64,000 bases of DNA from Mycolicibacterium sp. CR10 (GTDB taxonomy: Bacteria; Actinomycetota; Actinomycetes; Mycobacteriales; Mycobacteriaceae). Under the pieces are notes generated by a model. The model had not been told where the DNA came from, did not search any database, and worked only from the letters and a program-made list of their open reading frames with translations. The DNA lies in the NCBI RefSeq assembly GCF_005222675.1, contig NZ_STGE01000019.1:124001-188000 (forward strand), read 5' to 3'. Positions 18,173 to 26,211 of this stretch are shown here, one piece after another. Both the position numbers and the translations under genes were made by a program. How positions within the stretch are numbered: position 1 is the stretch's first letter; every line of letters starts with the position of its first letter.

Positions 18173-19378
18173 TTGAACCGCGCAGTTGCGCTGCGGATTG
18201 CCGCGTGCGGAATCATGGGACTCGGCGCCGCCCTGCTCATCGCCGCACTGCTGCTTTCCACCTACACCACAGGCAAGATCGCCAAGATCCCGCTGAACAT
18301 GGACGCCACCATCGTCAGCGACGGAACCGGTAACGCCTTCGATCCGGAATCGCTGAACACCCAACGGTTCGTGATCAACGACGACGTGCCGATCGTGCTG
18401 CAGCAGCAGATCAGCGTCGAGTCGCCGTCCAATGCCGACGTGGTGACACTGCAGGTCGGAAGCACGGTCAAGCGCAGCGATCAGCAGCAGGACAAGGGCC
18501 TGCTGCTGGCGATGGTGGACACCGTCACGCTGGACCGCAACACGGCGTTGGCGGTGTCGAGCGAGAGCAACCCCGGCGGTGCCGTGCAGAAGCCGCGCGC
18601 GATCGAGGACGAGAACCCGCCGACCAGCATCGCGCTGCCTCACGAGGGCTTGACCTACCGCTTCCCGTTCGACACGGAGAAGAAGACCTACCCGTTCTTC
18701 GACCCGATCGCGCAGAAGGCGTACGACGCCAACTACTCCGGCGAAGAGGACGTCAACGGGCTGACGACCTACAAATTCACCCAGAACGTCGGGTACGACA
18801 ACGACGGCAAGCTGGTCGAGCCGGTGAAGTACGCGTCGCTCTATGACGACGACGCCGACGCCCAGGTGACGGCGCGCGCCGCGCTGTGGGGCCTCGAAGG
18901 CGACCCCGAGGAACCGATCACGATGACCCGCTACTACGCCGCCCAGCGCACCATCTGGGTCGATCCGGTGTCGGGCACGATCGTCAAGCAGACCGACCGC
19001 GCGAACCACTATTACGCCCGCGATGAGCTCAAGCCCGAGGTGACGTTCGTCGACTACACCGTCACCACCAACGAGGAGTCCGTCGAATCCCAGGTGGCTG
19101 CGGCGCAGGACGAGCGCGACCGGGTATCGCTGTGGAGCCGCATCCTGCCCATCACCTTCACCGCACTGGGGCTCATCGCGCTCGTCGGCGGAGCCCTGCT
19201 GGGCTCGTTCAGCCTGCGTGCGGAGTCGATGCTGATCGACCCGGGACTCGACGACACGGGCCAACGGTTCTTCGGCGGCCGCGGCGACGAGGGTGAACCG
19301 GTGCCGGGCGCGGAAGCCAAAACCGAGAAGCTGCCCGCGCAGCGGCCGACCGATCTGCCGCCGGACAGACCGGTCTGA
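18173..19378 (+). CDS. DUF3068 / PorA-family envelope protein (Rv0227c-like)
   Basis: A 401-residue protein with an N-terminal hydrophobic anchor (LRIAACGIMGLGAALLIAAL), a large exported domain of about 300 residues, a second hydrophobic segment near the end (LPITFTALGLIALVGGALLG) and a proline-rich cytoplasmic tail. The DUF3068 features YRFPFDTEKKTYPFFDP, GLTTYKF and RTIWVDPVSGTIVK are visible. Pfam calls the family PorA-like, but the topology is of an anchored periplasmic protein, not a typical channel. TTG 18173 is the start. The next gene begins at or over its stop codon. Position matches Rv0227c. Confidence 0.87.
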   Translation: MNRAVALRIAACGIMGLGAALLIAALLLSTYTTGKIAKIPLNMDATIVSDGTGNAFDPESLNTQRFVINDDVPIVLQQQISVESPSNADVVTLQVGSTVKRSDQQQDKGLLLAMVDTVTLDRNTALAVSSESNPGGAVQKPRAIEDENPPTSIALPHEGLTYRFPFDTEKKTYPFFDPIAQKAYDANYSGEEDVNGLTTYKFTQNVGYDNDGKLVEPVKYASLYDDDADAQVTARAALWGLEGDPEEPITMTRYYAAQRTIWVDPVSGTIVKQTDRANHYYARDELKPEVTFVDYTVTTNEESVESQVAAAQDERDRVSLWSRILPITFTALGLIALVGGALLGSFSLRAESMLIDPGLDDTGQRFFGGRGDEGEPVPGAEAKTEKLPAQRPTDLPPDRPV

Positions 19379-19452
19379 TCGCCCGGTCCCTTCCGCCCCT
19401 GCGGGCGCGCTCGCTGGCGGCGCCGGGGTACGCGCTGGCACTGACCCTCGCG

Positions 19453-21144
19453 GTGACGGCGCCGCTGCTGGCACCCGGATATCTGCTGCTGCGCGATGCG
19501 GTGTCCACGCCGCGGTCGTACCTGTCGGATTTCGCGCTCGGGCTTTCGCAGGCCGCGCCGAGGGCGCTGCCGCAGGACTTCGCGGTGGCACTGGCCTCGT
19601 CGGTGCTCGACGGCGGCGTCGTGGTCAAGGCGTTGCTGGTCCTCGGACTGTGGCTGGCCGGCTGGGGCGCGGCACGCCTGGCCGCCGCAGTGCTTCCCGA
19701 CGCCGGTATCGCCGGCCAGTGCGTCGCCGTCACCATCGCGATCTGGAATCCCTATGTCGCAGAACGTCTTCTGCAGGGCCACTGGAGTCTACTGGTGGGC
19801 TACGGATGCCTGCCGTGGGTGGCGGCCACGGTCCTGGCGTTGCGTGCCCACCCGCCGAAATGGCATTCCAGCAGCGAAAGTGCGAGTGGCGCTCTGCCGG
19901 AATGCCATTTCGGCGCGAAAGTGTGCGCGCTGGTGTTCTGGATCGCGCTGGCGGGGCTGACGCCGACCGGGCTGATACTGGCCGCGACGATCGCGCTCGC
20001 GGCGGCACTGGCGCCGGGCGATGGCCGGTCGCGGGCGTTCTGCGCGGCAGTGAGCCTGGCTGCGGCGACCGCCGCCGCGCTGCCCTGGCTCGTCGCGTCA
20101 ATGCTGGCCAGTGGGTGGGCGGACACCACCGGCGCGCCGGGAGTGACGGCCTTCGCGGCGCGCGCGGAGCCGGGACTGGGCACCCTCGGCAGCCTGGCGA
20201 GCCTCGGTGGTATGTGGAACGCCGACGCCGCACCCGTCTCGCGGACAACACTTTTCGCGCTGGCCTCCGCGGTGGTGCTGCTGACCATTGTTGCGGTCGG
20301 AGTGCCGCTGCTGATCCGCCGCCGCATCGCCGTGCCGCTGCTCATCGTCGCGGCCGCCGCCGTCATCCTGCCCGCACTGATGGCGACCGGTCCGGGACTG
20401 GCGGCTCTGGAAGCGGCGATCCGGGCGATGCCGGGCATGGGCCTGCTGCGCGACGGCCAGAAGTGGGTCGCGCTGGCCATGCCCGGTTACGCGATGACGG
20501 GAGCAGCGGCGGTCGTTGTGCTGCGACCACGCGTCCCCGCCGCGGCCACCGCGGCCGTGTGCTGCGCGGCGGTGGTGGCGACGCTGCCCGATCTGACGTG
20601 GGGCGTCGGCGGCCGGGTGACACCGGTGCAGTACCCGCCGGGATGGCACGCCGTGGCCGCGGTCATCAATGCCGATCCGAAACCGGTCGCCGTCCTCCCC
20701 GTCGACAGCATGCGCAGCTTTGCGTGGGCCGGTGACGCGCCGGTCCTCGACCCGCTGCCGCGATGGGTGCGTGCTGATGTCCTCAGCACCGGTGACCTGA
20801 CCATCGCCGGGCGCACGGTTCCCGGCGAAGGGGCCCGCGCCCGCGAGGTGCAGCGGCTGCTGGTCTCCGGGGCCGGCCGGGAACAACTGGCCGCCGCGGG
20901 CGTGGGGTGGGTGGTCGTCGAGGGTTCGGGCTCCGCTCTGGCGCTGCCGGTCGCCTACCGCGACGCCGATCTGACCGTCTACGCCGTCGGCGGGGACACA
21001 CCCGCGTCGCCGCACCGTGCCGTCATGCTCGCCGCACATGGGGTGTGGTTGGGCCTGTTGAGCTTTGGCTTGATCGGGATGCTGGTGTTGCGGCTGCGTC
21101 GACGGCCGGCTCAGACCCCGCACACCAAGGGCACGACGAGGTAG
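19453..21144 (+). CDS. Large polytopic membrane protein (Rv0226c-like, GT-C-like)
   Basis: A 563-residue protein, longer if the true start is upstream, with about 12 membrane segments and a C-terminal exported part. It resembles GT-C membrane glycosyltransferases in topology, but I see no proof of activity. The first ordinary start codon is GTG 19453, yet the same frame is open back to about 19378 and encodes LRARSLAAPGYALALTLAV, the natural first half of membrane helix 1. So translation may begin near the previous stop, perhaps at a non-standard codon. A 61-bp palindrome is embedded in frame at 19854-19914. The 3' end overlaps the opposite gene by 34 bp. Confidence 0.8.
   Translation: MTAPLLAPGYLLLRDAVSTPRSYLSDFALGLSQAAPRALPQDFAVALASSVLDGGVVVKALLVLGLWLAGWGAARLAAAVLPDAGIAGQCVAVTIAIWNPYVAERLLQGHWSLLVGYGCLPWVAATVLALRAHPPKWHSSSESASGALPECHFGAKVCALVFWIALAGLTPTGLILAATIALAAALAPGDGRSRAFCAAVSLAAATAAALPWLVASMLASGWADTTGAPGVTAFAARAEPGLGTLGSLASLGGMWNADAAPVSRTTLFALASAVVLLTIVAVGVPLLIRRRIAVPLLIVAAAAVILPALMATGPGLAALEAAIRAMPGMGLLRDGQKWVALAMPGYAMTGAAAVVVLRPRVPAAATAAVCCAAVVATLPDLTWGVGGRVTPVQYPPGWHAVAAVINADPKPVAVLPVDSMRSFAWAGDAPVLDPLPRWVRADVLSTGDLTIAGRTVPGEGARAREVQRLLVSGAGREQLAAAGVGWVVVEGSGSALALPVAYRDADLTVYAVGGDTPASPHRAVMLAAHGVWLGLLSFGLIGMLVLRLRRRPAQTPHTKGTTR
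19854..19914. repeat. 61-bp palindromic element inside the membrane protein gene
   Basis: Perfect 16-bp arms GCCGAAATGGCATTCC (19854-19869) and GGAATGCCATTTCGGC (19899-19914) enclose a 29-bp loop, and pairing continues imperfectly into the loop (GCAG-CG with CG-CTCTGC). It is read in frame as PPKWHSSSESASGALPECHFGAK, a polar insert between hydrophobic segments that looks foreign to the protein. Probably a MITE/REP-like insertion. Confidence 0.6.
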
Positions 21145-21371
21145 GCGGGCCACAGAGCCGCGACTCCCAGGTACGCAGTCATGGTCGCCCCTGCAGGGAC
21201 GTGGTTCTGCAGCAGGCCTTCCAGCTGCAGAACCTCCTCGACGTGGAAGAACGCCCAAACCAGGCCGATCAGCACATAGGGGATCGTCAGCCACAGCGCC
21301 GCCTCGACGACGTCGGCGACGCTGACACGCATGCTCAGTACTCGTCGGGTGGCTTCACGGACATTTGCCAT
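21111..21371 (-). CDS. Small membrane protein, paralogue of the one at 22233-22457
   Basis: An 86-residue protein with two hydrophobic segments: VEAALWLTIPYVLIGLVWAFF and TAYLGVAALWPAYLVVPLV, joined by a polar loop (HVEEVLQLEGLLQNHVP). Its pattern (AALWLTIPYVLIGLVWA) aligns with ALLLGAPYLVIGVAWS of the small protein on the other side of the DUF2236 gene, so the two appear to be diverged copies. It starts 7 bp after the DUF2236 stop, which suggests one operon. Function unknown. Confidence 0.68.
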   Translation of the reverse strand: MANVREATRRVLSMRVSVADVVEAALWLTIPYVLIGLVWAFFHVEEVLQLEGLLQNHVPAGATMTAYLGVAALWPAYLVVPLVCGV

Positions 21372-21378
21372 CACCGCG

Positions 21379-22236
21379 TCACACCAGCCCGCGGTGCCTG
21401 CGGGCACGCATCCGCAAATCGGCCAGCAGCACATGGCTGCCGCCTTGCCGGATGAAACCCGGGAGGAACCGGTTGACGAAGGCCACGAACAGGAACAGCC
21501 GCTCGAATAGGCGTTGCCGGACGGCGCCCCACGTGAGCCCCAGCGCATCGCGGAACACCGGAGCCAGAAAGCCCGCAGTGAGGAACTTCAGCAATGGCCG
21601 AAACGGAAGCGCCAGAAGCGGATTGATCATCCGTAGGTTGAGCAGGTCGAAAAGGTAGGCGCGCACCACCTCGTCGACGGCGATCTGTTCGCACGCCGCG
21701 TCCCAGTAGTCGTCGAACTCCGCACGGGTGGGAGGCCACTGGTCCGGGCTGACCTGCAGGGTTGTGCCCAACGGCCACGCCGAGACGTAGAACTGCTCGG
21801 ACTGCTCGGGGGTCATCTCGCCACGCAACAGTTGGTAGGTGTCCTCCAGGCCCACAAACAGGCAGGCCGCCACCCACATCTGGAGGTCGCGGTCGAATGC
21901 GTTGTACGGCACCGGACTTTTCGCATCTGACTTCACCAACCGGTGCGACTCGTTAACGGCTTCACGGAAGACGGCCCGGTCCTCGTCGGATCCGATCACC
22001 GCGACGGCCAGGTACTGGAAGGTCGTGCGAGCCCGCTTCCACGGATGCTTCATCAGGCTGCCGGAGTCGACCTTGCTCTCGACCACGCCGTAACCGACAC
22101 CGGGGTGCGACAGCTGCATGACCACGTTGGCCGCACCGGCGGCGAACGACCAGAAGTCCATGGCGTCGGCGGCTTTCGCATCTTCGGTGTCCCAACGCGC
22201 GGTGCGCCGCGCGACGCTGATCCGGTTCCCCCTCAT
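21379..22236 (-). CDS. DUF2236 (MpaB / latex-clearing-like) oxygenase-family protein
   Basis: A 285-residue DUF2236 protein. Family features are FWSFAAGAANVVMQLSHPGVGYGVVESKV near the start, RTTFQYLAVAVIGS, AVNESHRLVKS (histidine of the predicted haem/metal site) and an acidic DLQMWVAACLFVGLEDTYQLL segment. Some relatives are haem-dependent oxygenases or peptide-modifying enzymes; the mycobacterial members are uncharacterised to my knowledge. Its ATG overlaps the stop of the upstream small membrane gene (ATGA), and another small membrane gene follows. All three follow the GT4 gene on the same strand. Confidence 0.82.
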   Translation of the reverse strand: MRGNRISVARRTARWDTEDAKAADAMDFWSFAAGAANVVMQLSHPGVGYGVVESKVDSGSLMKHPWKRARTTFQYLAVAVIGSDEDRAVFREAVNESHRLVKSDAKSPVPYNAFDRDLQMWVAACLFVGLEDTYQLLRGEMTPEQSEQFYVSAWPLGTTLQVSPDQWPPTRAEFDDYWDAACEQIAVDEVVRAYLFDLLNLRMINPLLALPFRPLLKFLTAGFLAPVFRDALGLTWGAVRQRLFERLFLFVAFVNRFLPGFIRQGGSHVLLADLRMRARRHRGLV

Positions 22237-22457
22237 GTCCTGCAGACGTCGGCGACCAGCAGCACGGGCCACGACACGATGGCCGCGAGGAACGAGACCA
22301 CTTTCGCTGCGCCCGCGAGGCGGGCGAGATGGTCGGTGTGGGTCGCCGACCAGGCGACGCCGATGACGAGGTACGGCGCGCCAAGCAACAGTGCGGTGCC
22401 GACCCATTCTGCGATCGTCATCCGGTAACCGAGGACCCGTTGCACGACGCTGGGCAT
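22233..22457 (-). CDS. Small membrane protein upstream of DUF2236
   Basis: A 74-residue protein (from MPSVVQRVLGYRMTIAEW) with two hydrophobic segments, VGTALLLGAPYLVIGVAWS and VVSFLAAIVSWPVLLVADV. It is similar in layout to the small protein at 21111-21371. It is translationally coupled to DUF2236 by an ATGA overlap. An alternative ATG upstream (22514) would add a basic leader and is less likely. Confidence 0.68.
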   Translation of the reverse strand: MPSVVQRVLGYRMTIAEWVGTALLLGAPYLVIGVAWSATHTDHLARLAGAAKVVSFLAAIVSWPVLLVADVCRT

Positions 22458-22523
22458 GGCCGCCACGTTAATGGGTGTTCGAGATCGCGTCTGTCGTTTG
22501 ACGTGCGCCTTCACGCCCTGGGT

Positions 22524-23738
22524 TCAGATCAGGCCGTCGGTGAGGTTCCCCGCACGCACCGACTCCAGCACCGTCCGCATCGCGTCACCGCTCTGCTGCC
22601 ACGAGAACTCACCGCTGCGTACCTGAGCCTTGACGCCCAGTTGCTCGCGGAGCACCTCGTCGGACAGCAACCGGTCCAGCCCGTCGACCAGACCCTCGAA
22701 GTCGTCGACGAGCGACCCGGTGACGCCGTCGACGATGGAATCCGACAACCCGCCGGAGGACCGGTATCCGATCGTGGGCACCCCGTGCTGTGCGGCCTCG
22801 ATGACCGCCAGCCCCCACCCCTCTTTGCGGGACGGCAGAACGTGCACCCAGCTGCGTTGCAGCACAGCATGTTTGGTCACGTCGTCGACGTGCCCGTGGA
22901 ACGTCACCGCGTCCGAGATCCCCAGGCGGTCGGCGTGGTCGAGAAGCGGTTGGGACCACCATCCGCCGCCGAGGACGTCCAGATGCAGGCCTGGTATCCG
23001 CGGGCGCAACCGGGCGATCGCCTCGAGCGCGTCCTCGATCTGCTTGTGCGGCACCAGCCGGGACAGCACCACGACCCGCGGTGTGGTCGATCGGGGCACT
23101 GTCAGGGTGGCCTCGGGCGCGGTGTCGACACCGTTGCGGACAACAGCGACGTGGTCGGGCTTCACGCCGAGAAGGGCGAGATCCCGGGCTGACGGCAGGG
23201 ACACCGTCACGTACTGGTTGCGCCGGTGCAGGCGCGGCGAGAGCTGCGATTCGACGAACCACCCGATGCGGCTCATCACGCGCCCGGCCACCGGCCACTG
23301 CTCGCGGTGGCAGTGGTGCACCAGGACGACGGCGCGCCGGCCGTACACCAGCCTCGCCATGAACGGCAGCCCGTTCTGGGTATCGACCACCACGTCGGGG
23401 CGGACGTGGCGCAGCGGGCCCAGACCGATGACCGCGGCGGCCATCGCCAGCCCGGCCCACACGTACACCGAGTAGCGCCCACCGACCCGTTGGATCTGGA
23501 CGCCGTCGACGGTCTCTCGGCGCGCTGCCCCCGGGTATCGGGCGGTGCGCAGCGTGACCTGCACGCCGGATTCGGCGAGCTGCGCGCCGACCCGCTGGAG
23601 ATAGGTCTCGCTGCCGCCGCCCTGCGGGTGGCCGGTGTCGCGCCAGCACAGCAACAGCACTGAACGCAGCGACCCGGGAGGTGGGTCCGGCGGGCAGGAG
23701 CGAAGCGACCCGGGGGGAGGATCGGGGAGGTCGGACAT
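22524..23738 (-). CDS. GT4-family glycosyltransferase (Rv0225-like)
   Basis: A GT-B glycosyltransferase of up to 404 residues. Motifs: GGGSETYLQRVGAQLAESGV (N-terminal loop), VVRNGVDTAPE, VVLSRLVPHKQIEDALEAI and the donor-site EGWGLAVIEAAQHGVPTIG (E-x7-E). It probably transfers a sugar to a surface glycolipid or polymer. The first 26 codons encode a tandem PDPPPGSLRS repeat that does not belong to the fold, so the GTG at 23660 (giving 378 residues) may be the real start. Position matches Rv0225. It is divergent from the methyltransferase with only 35 bp between the annotated starts. Confidence 0.87.
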   Translation of the reverse strand: MSDLPDPPPGSLRSCPPDPPPGSLRSVLLLCWRDTGHPQGGGSETYLQRVGAQLAESGVQVTLRTARYPGAARRETVDGVQIQRVGGRYSVYVWAGLAMAAAVIGLGPLRHVRPDVVVDTQNGLPFMARLVYGRRAVVLVHHCHREQWPVAGRVMSRIGWFVESQLSPRLHRRNQYVTVSLPSARDLALLGVKPDHVAVVRNGVDTAPEATLTVPRSTTPRVVVLSRLVPHKQIEDALEAIARLRPRIPGLHLDVLGGGWWSQPLLDHADRLGISDAVTFHGHVDDVTKHAVLQRSWVHVLPSRKEGWGLAVIEAAQHGVPTIGYRSSGGLSDSIVDGVTGSLVDDFEGLVDGLDRLLSDEVLREQLGVKAQVRSGEFSWQQSGDAMRTVLESVRAGNLTDGLI

Positions 23739-23773
23739 CGGGTTCAGAGTAGCCGCGCCCTAGGGTGGCCGGG

Positions 23774-24541
23774 ATGGCGGCAACGGACCTTCTGGCACGG
23801 CGGGCGACGCTGTCGCGCTCGCTGCGCCTGCTCGCGGAGTTCCGTTTCGAGCAGAGCGACCCGGACCGGTTCTACGGCGCGCTCGCCGCCGACACCGTCG
23901 CGATGGTGACCGACCTGTGGACATCGGTCACCCGTTCTTCGCCGACGGGCGCGACGCTGCTGGACGTCGGCGGCGGCCCCGGCTATTTCGCATCGGCGTT
24001 CACCGACGCGGGCATCCGCTACATCGGTGTGGAGCCCGATCCCCGCGAGATGCACGCCGCGCCACCCCGTGCGCACCGGCGCGACGGGGTGTTCATCAGG
24101 GCGTCGGGCACGGCGCTGCCGTTCGCCGACTCGAGCGTCGACATCTGTCTGTCGTCCAACGTCGCCGAACACGTCGCCGAGCCGTGGCGGTTGGGCGACG
24201 AAATGCTACGGGTCACCCGGCCCGGCGGGCTGGCGGTGCTGTCCTACACCGTGTGGCTGGGCCCGTTCGGTGGGCACGAGATGGGCCTGACGCACTACCT
24301 CGGCGGCCAGTGGGCCGCGGACCGGTACACCCGTAAACACGGCCACCGACCGAAGAACGACTACGGATCGTCGTTGTTCGCGGTGCATGCGCGTGACGGC
24401 GTGAGATGGGCCGCGAGCACCGGCGCTCTGGTCGCCGCATTTCCCCGCTACCACCCCCGATGGGCCTGGGGCCTGACGAAGATCCCGGTACTGCGCGAGT
24501 TCACAGTGAGCAATCTGGTGCTGGTGTTGCAGCCGTCCTGA
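23774..24541 (+). CDS. SAM-dependent methyltransferase (Rv0224c-like)
   Basis: A 255-residue class I methyltransferase. Motif I is TLLDVGGGPGYFASAF, followed by an acidic YIGVEPDPREM, then ALPFADSSVDICLSSNVAEHV (motifs II/III) and RVTRPGGLAVLSYTVWLGPFG. The acceptor is unknown. Length and position match Rv0224c, reported as important for growth of M. tuberculosis. ATG 23774 is taken; GTG 23765 is possible. The divergent GT4 gene suggests a shared role in surface glycoconjugate synthesis. Confidence 0.87.
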   Translation: MAATDLLARRATLSRSLRLLAEFRFEQSDPDRFYGALAADTVAMVTDLWTSVTRSSPTGATLLDVGGGPGYFASAFTDAGIRYIGVEPDPREMHAAPPRAHRRDGVFIRASGTALPFADSSVDICLSSNVAEHVAEPWRLGDEMLRVTRPGGLAVLSYTVWLGPFGGHEMGLTHYLGGQWAADRYTRKHGHRPKNDYGSSLFAVHARDGVRWAASTGALVAAFPRYHPRWAWGLTKIPVLREFTVSNLVLVLQPS

Positions 24542-24551
24542 ACCCCGGAAC

Positions 24552-24565
24552 TGCAACAGGTTCTT
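24552..24565 (+). promoter_or_regulatory. KstR-like operator upstream of the aldehyde dehydrogenase
   Basis: TGCAACAGGTTCTT matches the KstR consensus TnnAACnnGTTnnA at every fixed base except the last (T for A). It lies 57 bp before the ATG at 24623. An overlapping KstR2-like pattern (AnCAAGnnCTTGnT with one mismatch, 24555-24568) is also present, so the assignment to one of the two steroid regulators is open. Confidence 0.45.
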
Positions 24566-24622
24566 GTTCTGCGCCGTTATCGGTAATGTGACGTCCATGA
24601 CACCGCGCACGCAAGGAGCGAA

Positions 24623-26083
24623 ATGACCCAGAGCACCGCGTTCAAGACCGAGTGGGACAAATTGTTCATCGGCGGCAAGTGGGTCGAGCCGGCCACCTCC
24701 GACGTGATCGAGGTGCACTCCCCCGCCACCGGTGAACTCGTCGGCAAGGTGCCGCTGGCGTCCGCCGCCGACGTCGACGCCGCCTGCGCGTCCGCCCGCA
24801 AGGCGTTCGATGAGGGCCCGTGGCCGCAGATGTCGCCGGCCGAGCGCGCCGAGATCCTGGGCCGCGCGGTGAAGATCCTCGAAGAGCGCGGTGACGAGCT
24901 GAAGTTCCTGCTGGCCGCCGAGACCGGGCAGCCGCCGACCATCGTCGACATGATGCAGTACGGCGCCGCAATGTCGTCGTTCCAGTACTTCGCCGGTGCC
25001 GCCGACAAGTTCACGTGGCGTGACATCCGGGACGGCATCTACGGCCAGACCATGGTGGTGCGCGAACCCATCGGCGTCGTCGCAGCCGTCACCGCCTGGA
25101 ACGTGCCGTTCTTCCTGGCCGCCAACAAGCTCGGTCCCGCCCTGCTGGCGGGCTGCACCATCGTCGTCAAACCGGCTGCCGAGACCCCGCTGTCGCTGTT
25201 CGCGATGGCCGAGATCTTCGCCGAGGCCGGCCTGCCCGAGGGCGTGCTCTCGGTCGTGCCGGGTGGCCCGGAGACCGGCCGCGCACTGACCGCCAACCCG
25301 GAGATCGACAAGTTCACGTTCACCGGATCGTCCGCGGTGGGCAAGGAGATCGCGAAGATCGCCGCCGAGAAACTCAAGCCGTGCTCGCTGGAGTTGGGCG
25401 GTAAGTCGGCCGCGATCATCCTCGAGGACGCCGACCTGGACTCGACGCTGCCGATGCTGGTGTTCTCCGGCCTGATGAACTGCGGTCAGGCCTGCGTCGG
25501 CCAGACCCGCATCCTGGCACCGCGCTCGCGCTACGACGAGGTCGTGGAAAAGCTCTCGGCTGCGGTCGCCGCGATGCCGATCGGGTTGCCCGACAACGCG
25601 GGCGCCATGATCGGGCCGCTGATCTCGGAGAAGCAGCGCGAGCGGGTCGAGGGCTACATCAAGAAGGGCGTCGACGAGGGTGCGCGCATCGTCACCGGCG
25701 GCGGCAGGCCCGAAGGCCTCGACGGCGGCTGGTTCGTGCAGCCGACGGTGTTCGCCGACGTCGACAACTCGATGACCATCGCCCAGGAGGAGATCTTCGG
25801 TCCCGTCCTCGCAGTGATCCCCTATGACACCGAAGCGGACGCGGTGCGCATCGCCAACGATTCGCCCTACGGTCTGGCGGGATCGGTGTACACGACCGAC
25901 AACGACAAGGCGATGAAGATCGCGTCGCAGATCCGCACCGGCACCTACGCGGTCAACATGTACGCCTTCGACCCGGGCGCACCGTTCGGCGGCTACAAGA
26001 ATTCCGGCATCGGCCGTGAGAACGGCCCCGAGGGCATCGAGCAGTACACACAAGCCAAGAGTGTGCTGCTGCCGTTCGGCTAA
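24623..26083 (+). CDS. NAD(P)-dependent aldehyde dehydrogenase (Rv0223c-like)
   Basis: A 486-residue aldehyde dehydrogenase that oxidises aldehydes to acids. The conserved Glu257 lies in LELGGKSAAI and the catalytic Cys291 in NCGQACVGQTRI. The cofactor region FTGSSAVGKEI and the C-terminal EEIFGPVLAVI and NSPYGLAGSVYT-type motifs are intact. AGGAG precedes the ATG. The substrate is unknown; the KstR-like site upstream suggests a link to steroid or lipid breakdown. Position and strand match Rv0223c. A palindromic repeat follows the stop at 26111. Confidence 0.92.
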   Translation: MTQSTAFKTEWDKLFIGGKWVEPATSDVIEVHSPATGELVGKVPLASAADVDAACASARKAFDEGPWPQMSPAERAEILGRAVKILEERGDELKFLLAAETGQPPTIVDMMQYGAAMSSFQYFAGAADKFTWRDIRDGIYGQTMVVREPIGVVAAVTAWNVPFFLAANKLGPALLAGCTIVVKPAAETPLSLFAMAEIFAEAGLPEGVLSVVPGGPETGRALTANPEIDKFTFTGSSAVGKEIAKIAAEKLKPCSLELGGKSAAIILEDADLDSTLPMLVFSGLMNCGQACVGQTRILAPRSRYDEVVEKLSAAVAAMPIGLPDNAGAMIGPLISEKQRERVEGYIKKGVDEGARIVTGGGRPEGLDGGWFVQPTVFADVDNSMTIAQEEIFGPVLAVIPYDTEADAVRIANDSPYGLAGSVYTTDNDKAMKIASQIRTGTYAVNMYAFDPGAPFGGYKNSGIGRENGPEGIEQYTQAKSVLLPFG

Positions 26084-26110
26084 ACGCCGGCCTAGATCTG
26101 GCCTTCGGGG

Positions 26111-26176
26111 CGCGCCGAGCGTACGGAAAGTGATGGAATTCAACGGAATTCCGTCATAAACCGTACTCTCGGCGCG
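26111..26176. repeat. 66-bp interspersed palindrome, copy 1
   Basis: The arms CGCGCCGAG-N-GTACGG...TGATGGAATTC and GAATTCCGTCA...CCGTAC-N-CTCGGCGCG form a long imperfect inverted repeat between convergent genes. It is clearly homologous to 35295-35359 and to the halves flanking the IS30 element (62815-62838 and 63952-63975). It can fold as a bidirectional terminator-like hairpin. Confidence 0.75.
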
Positions 26177-26211
26177 TCAGGGTCAGGCGCGTCCCGTCAG
26201 GCGCGGTCCCG

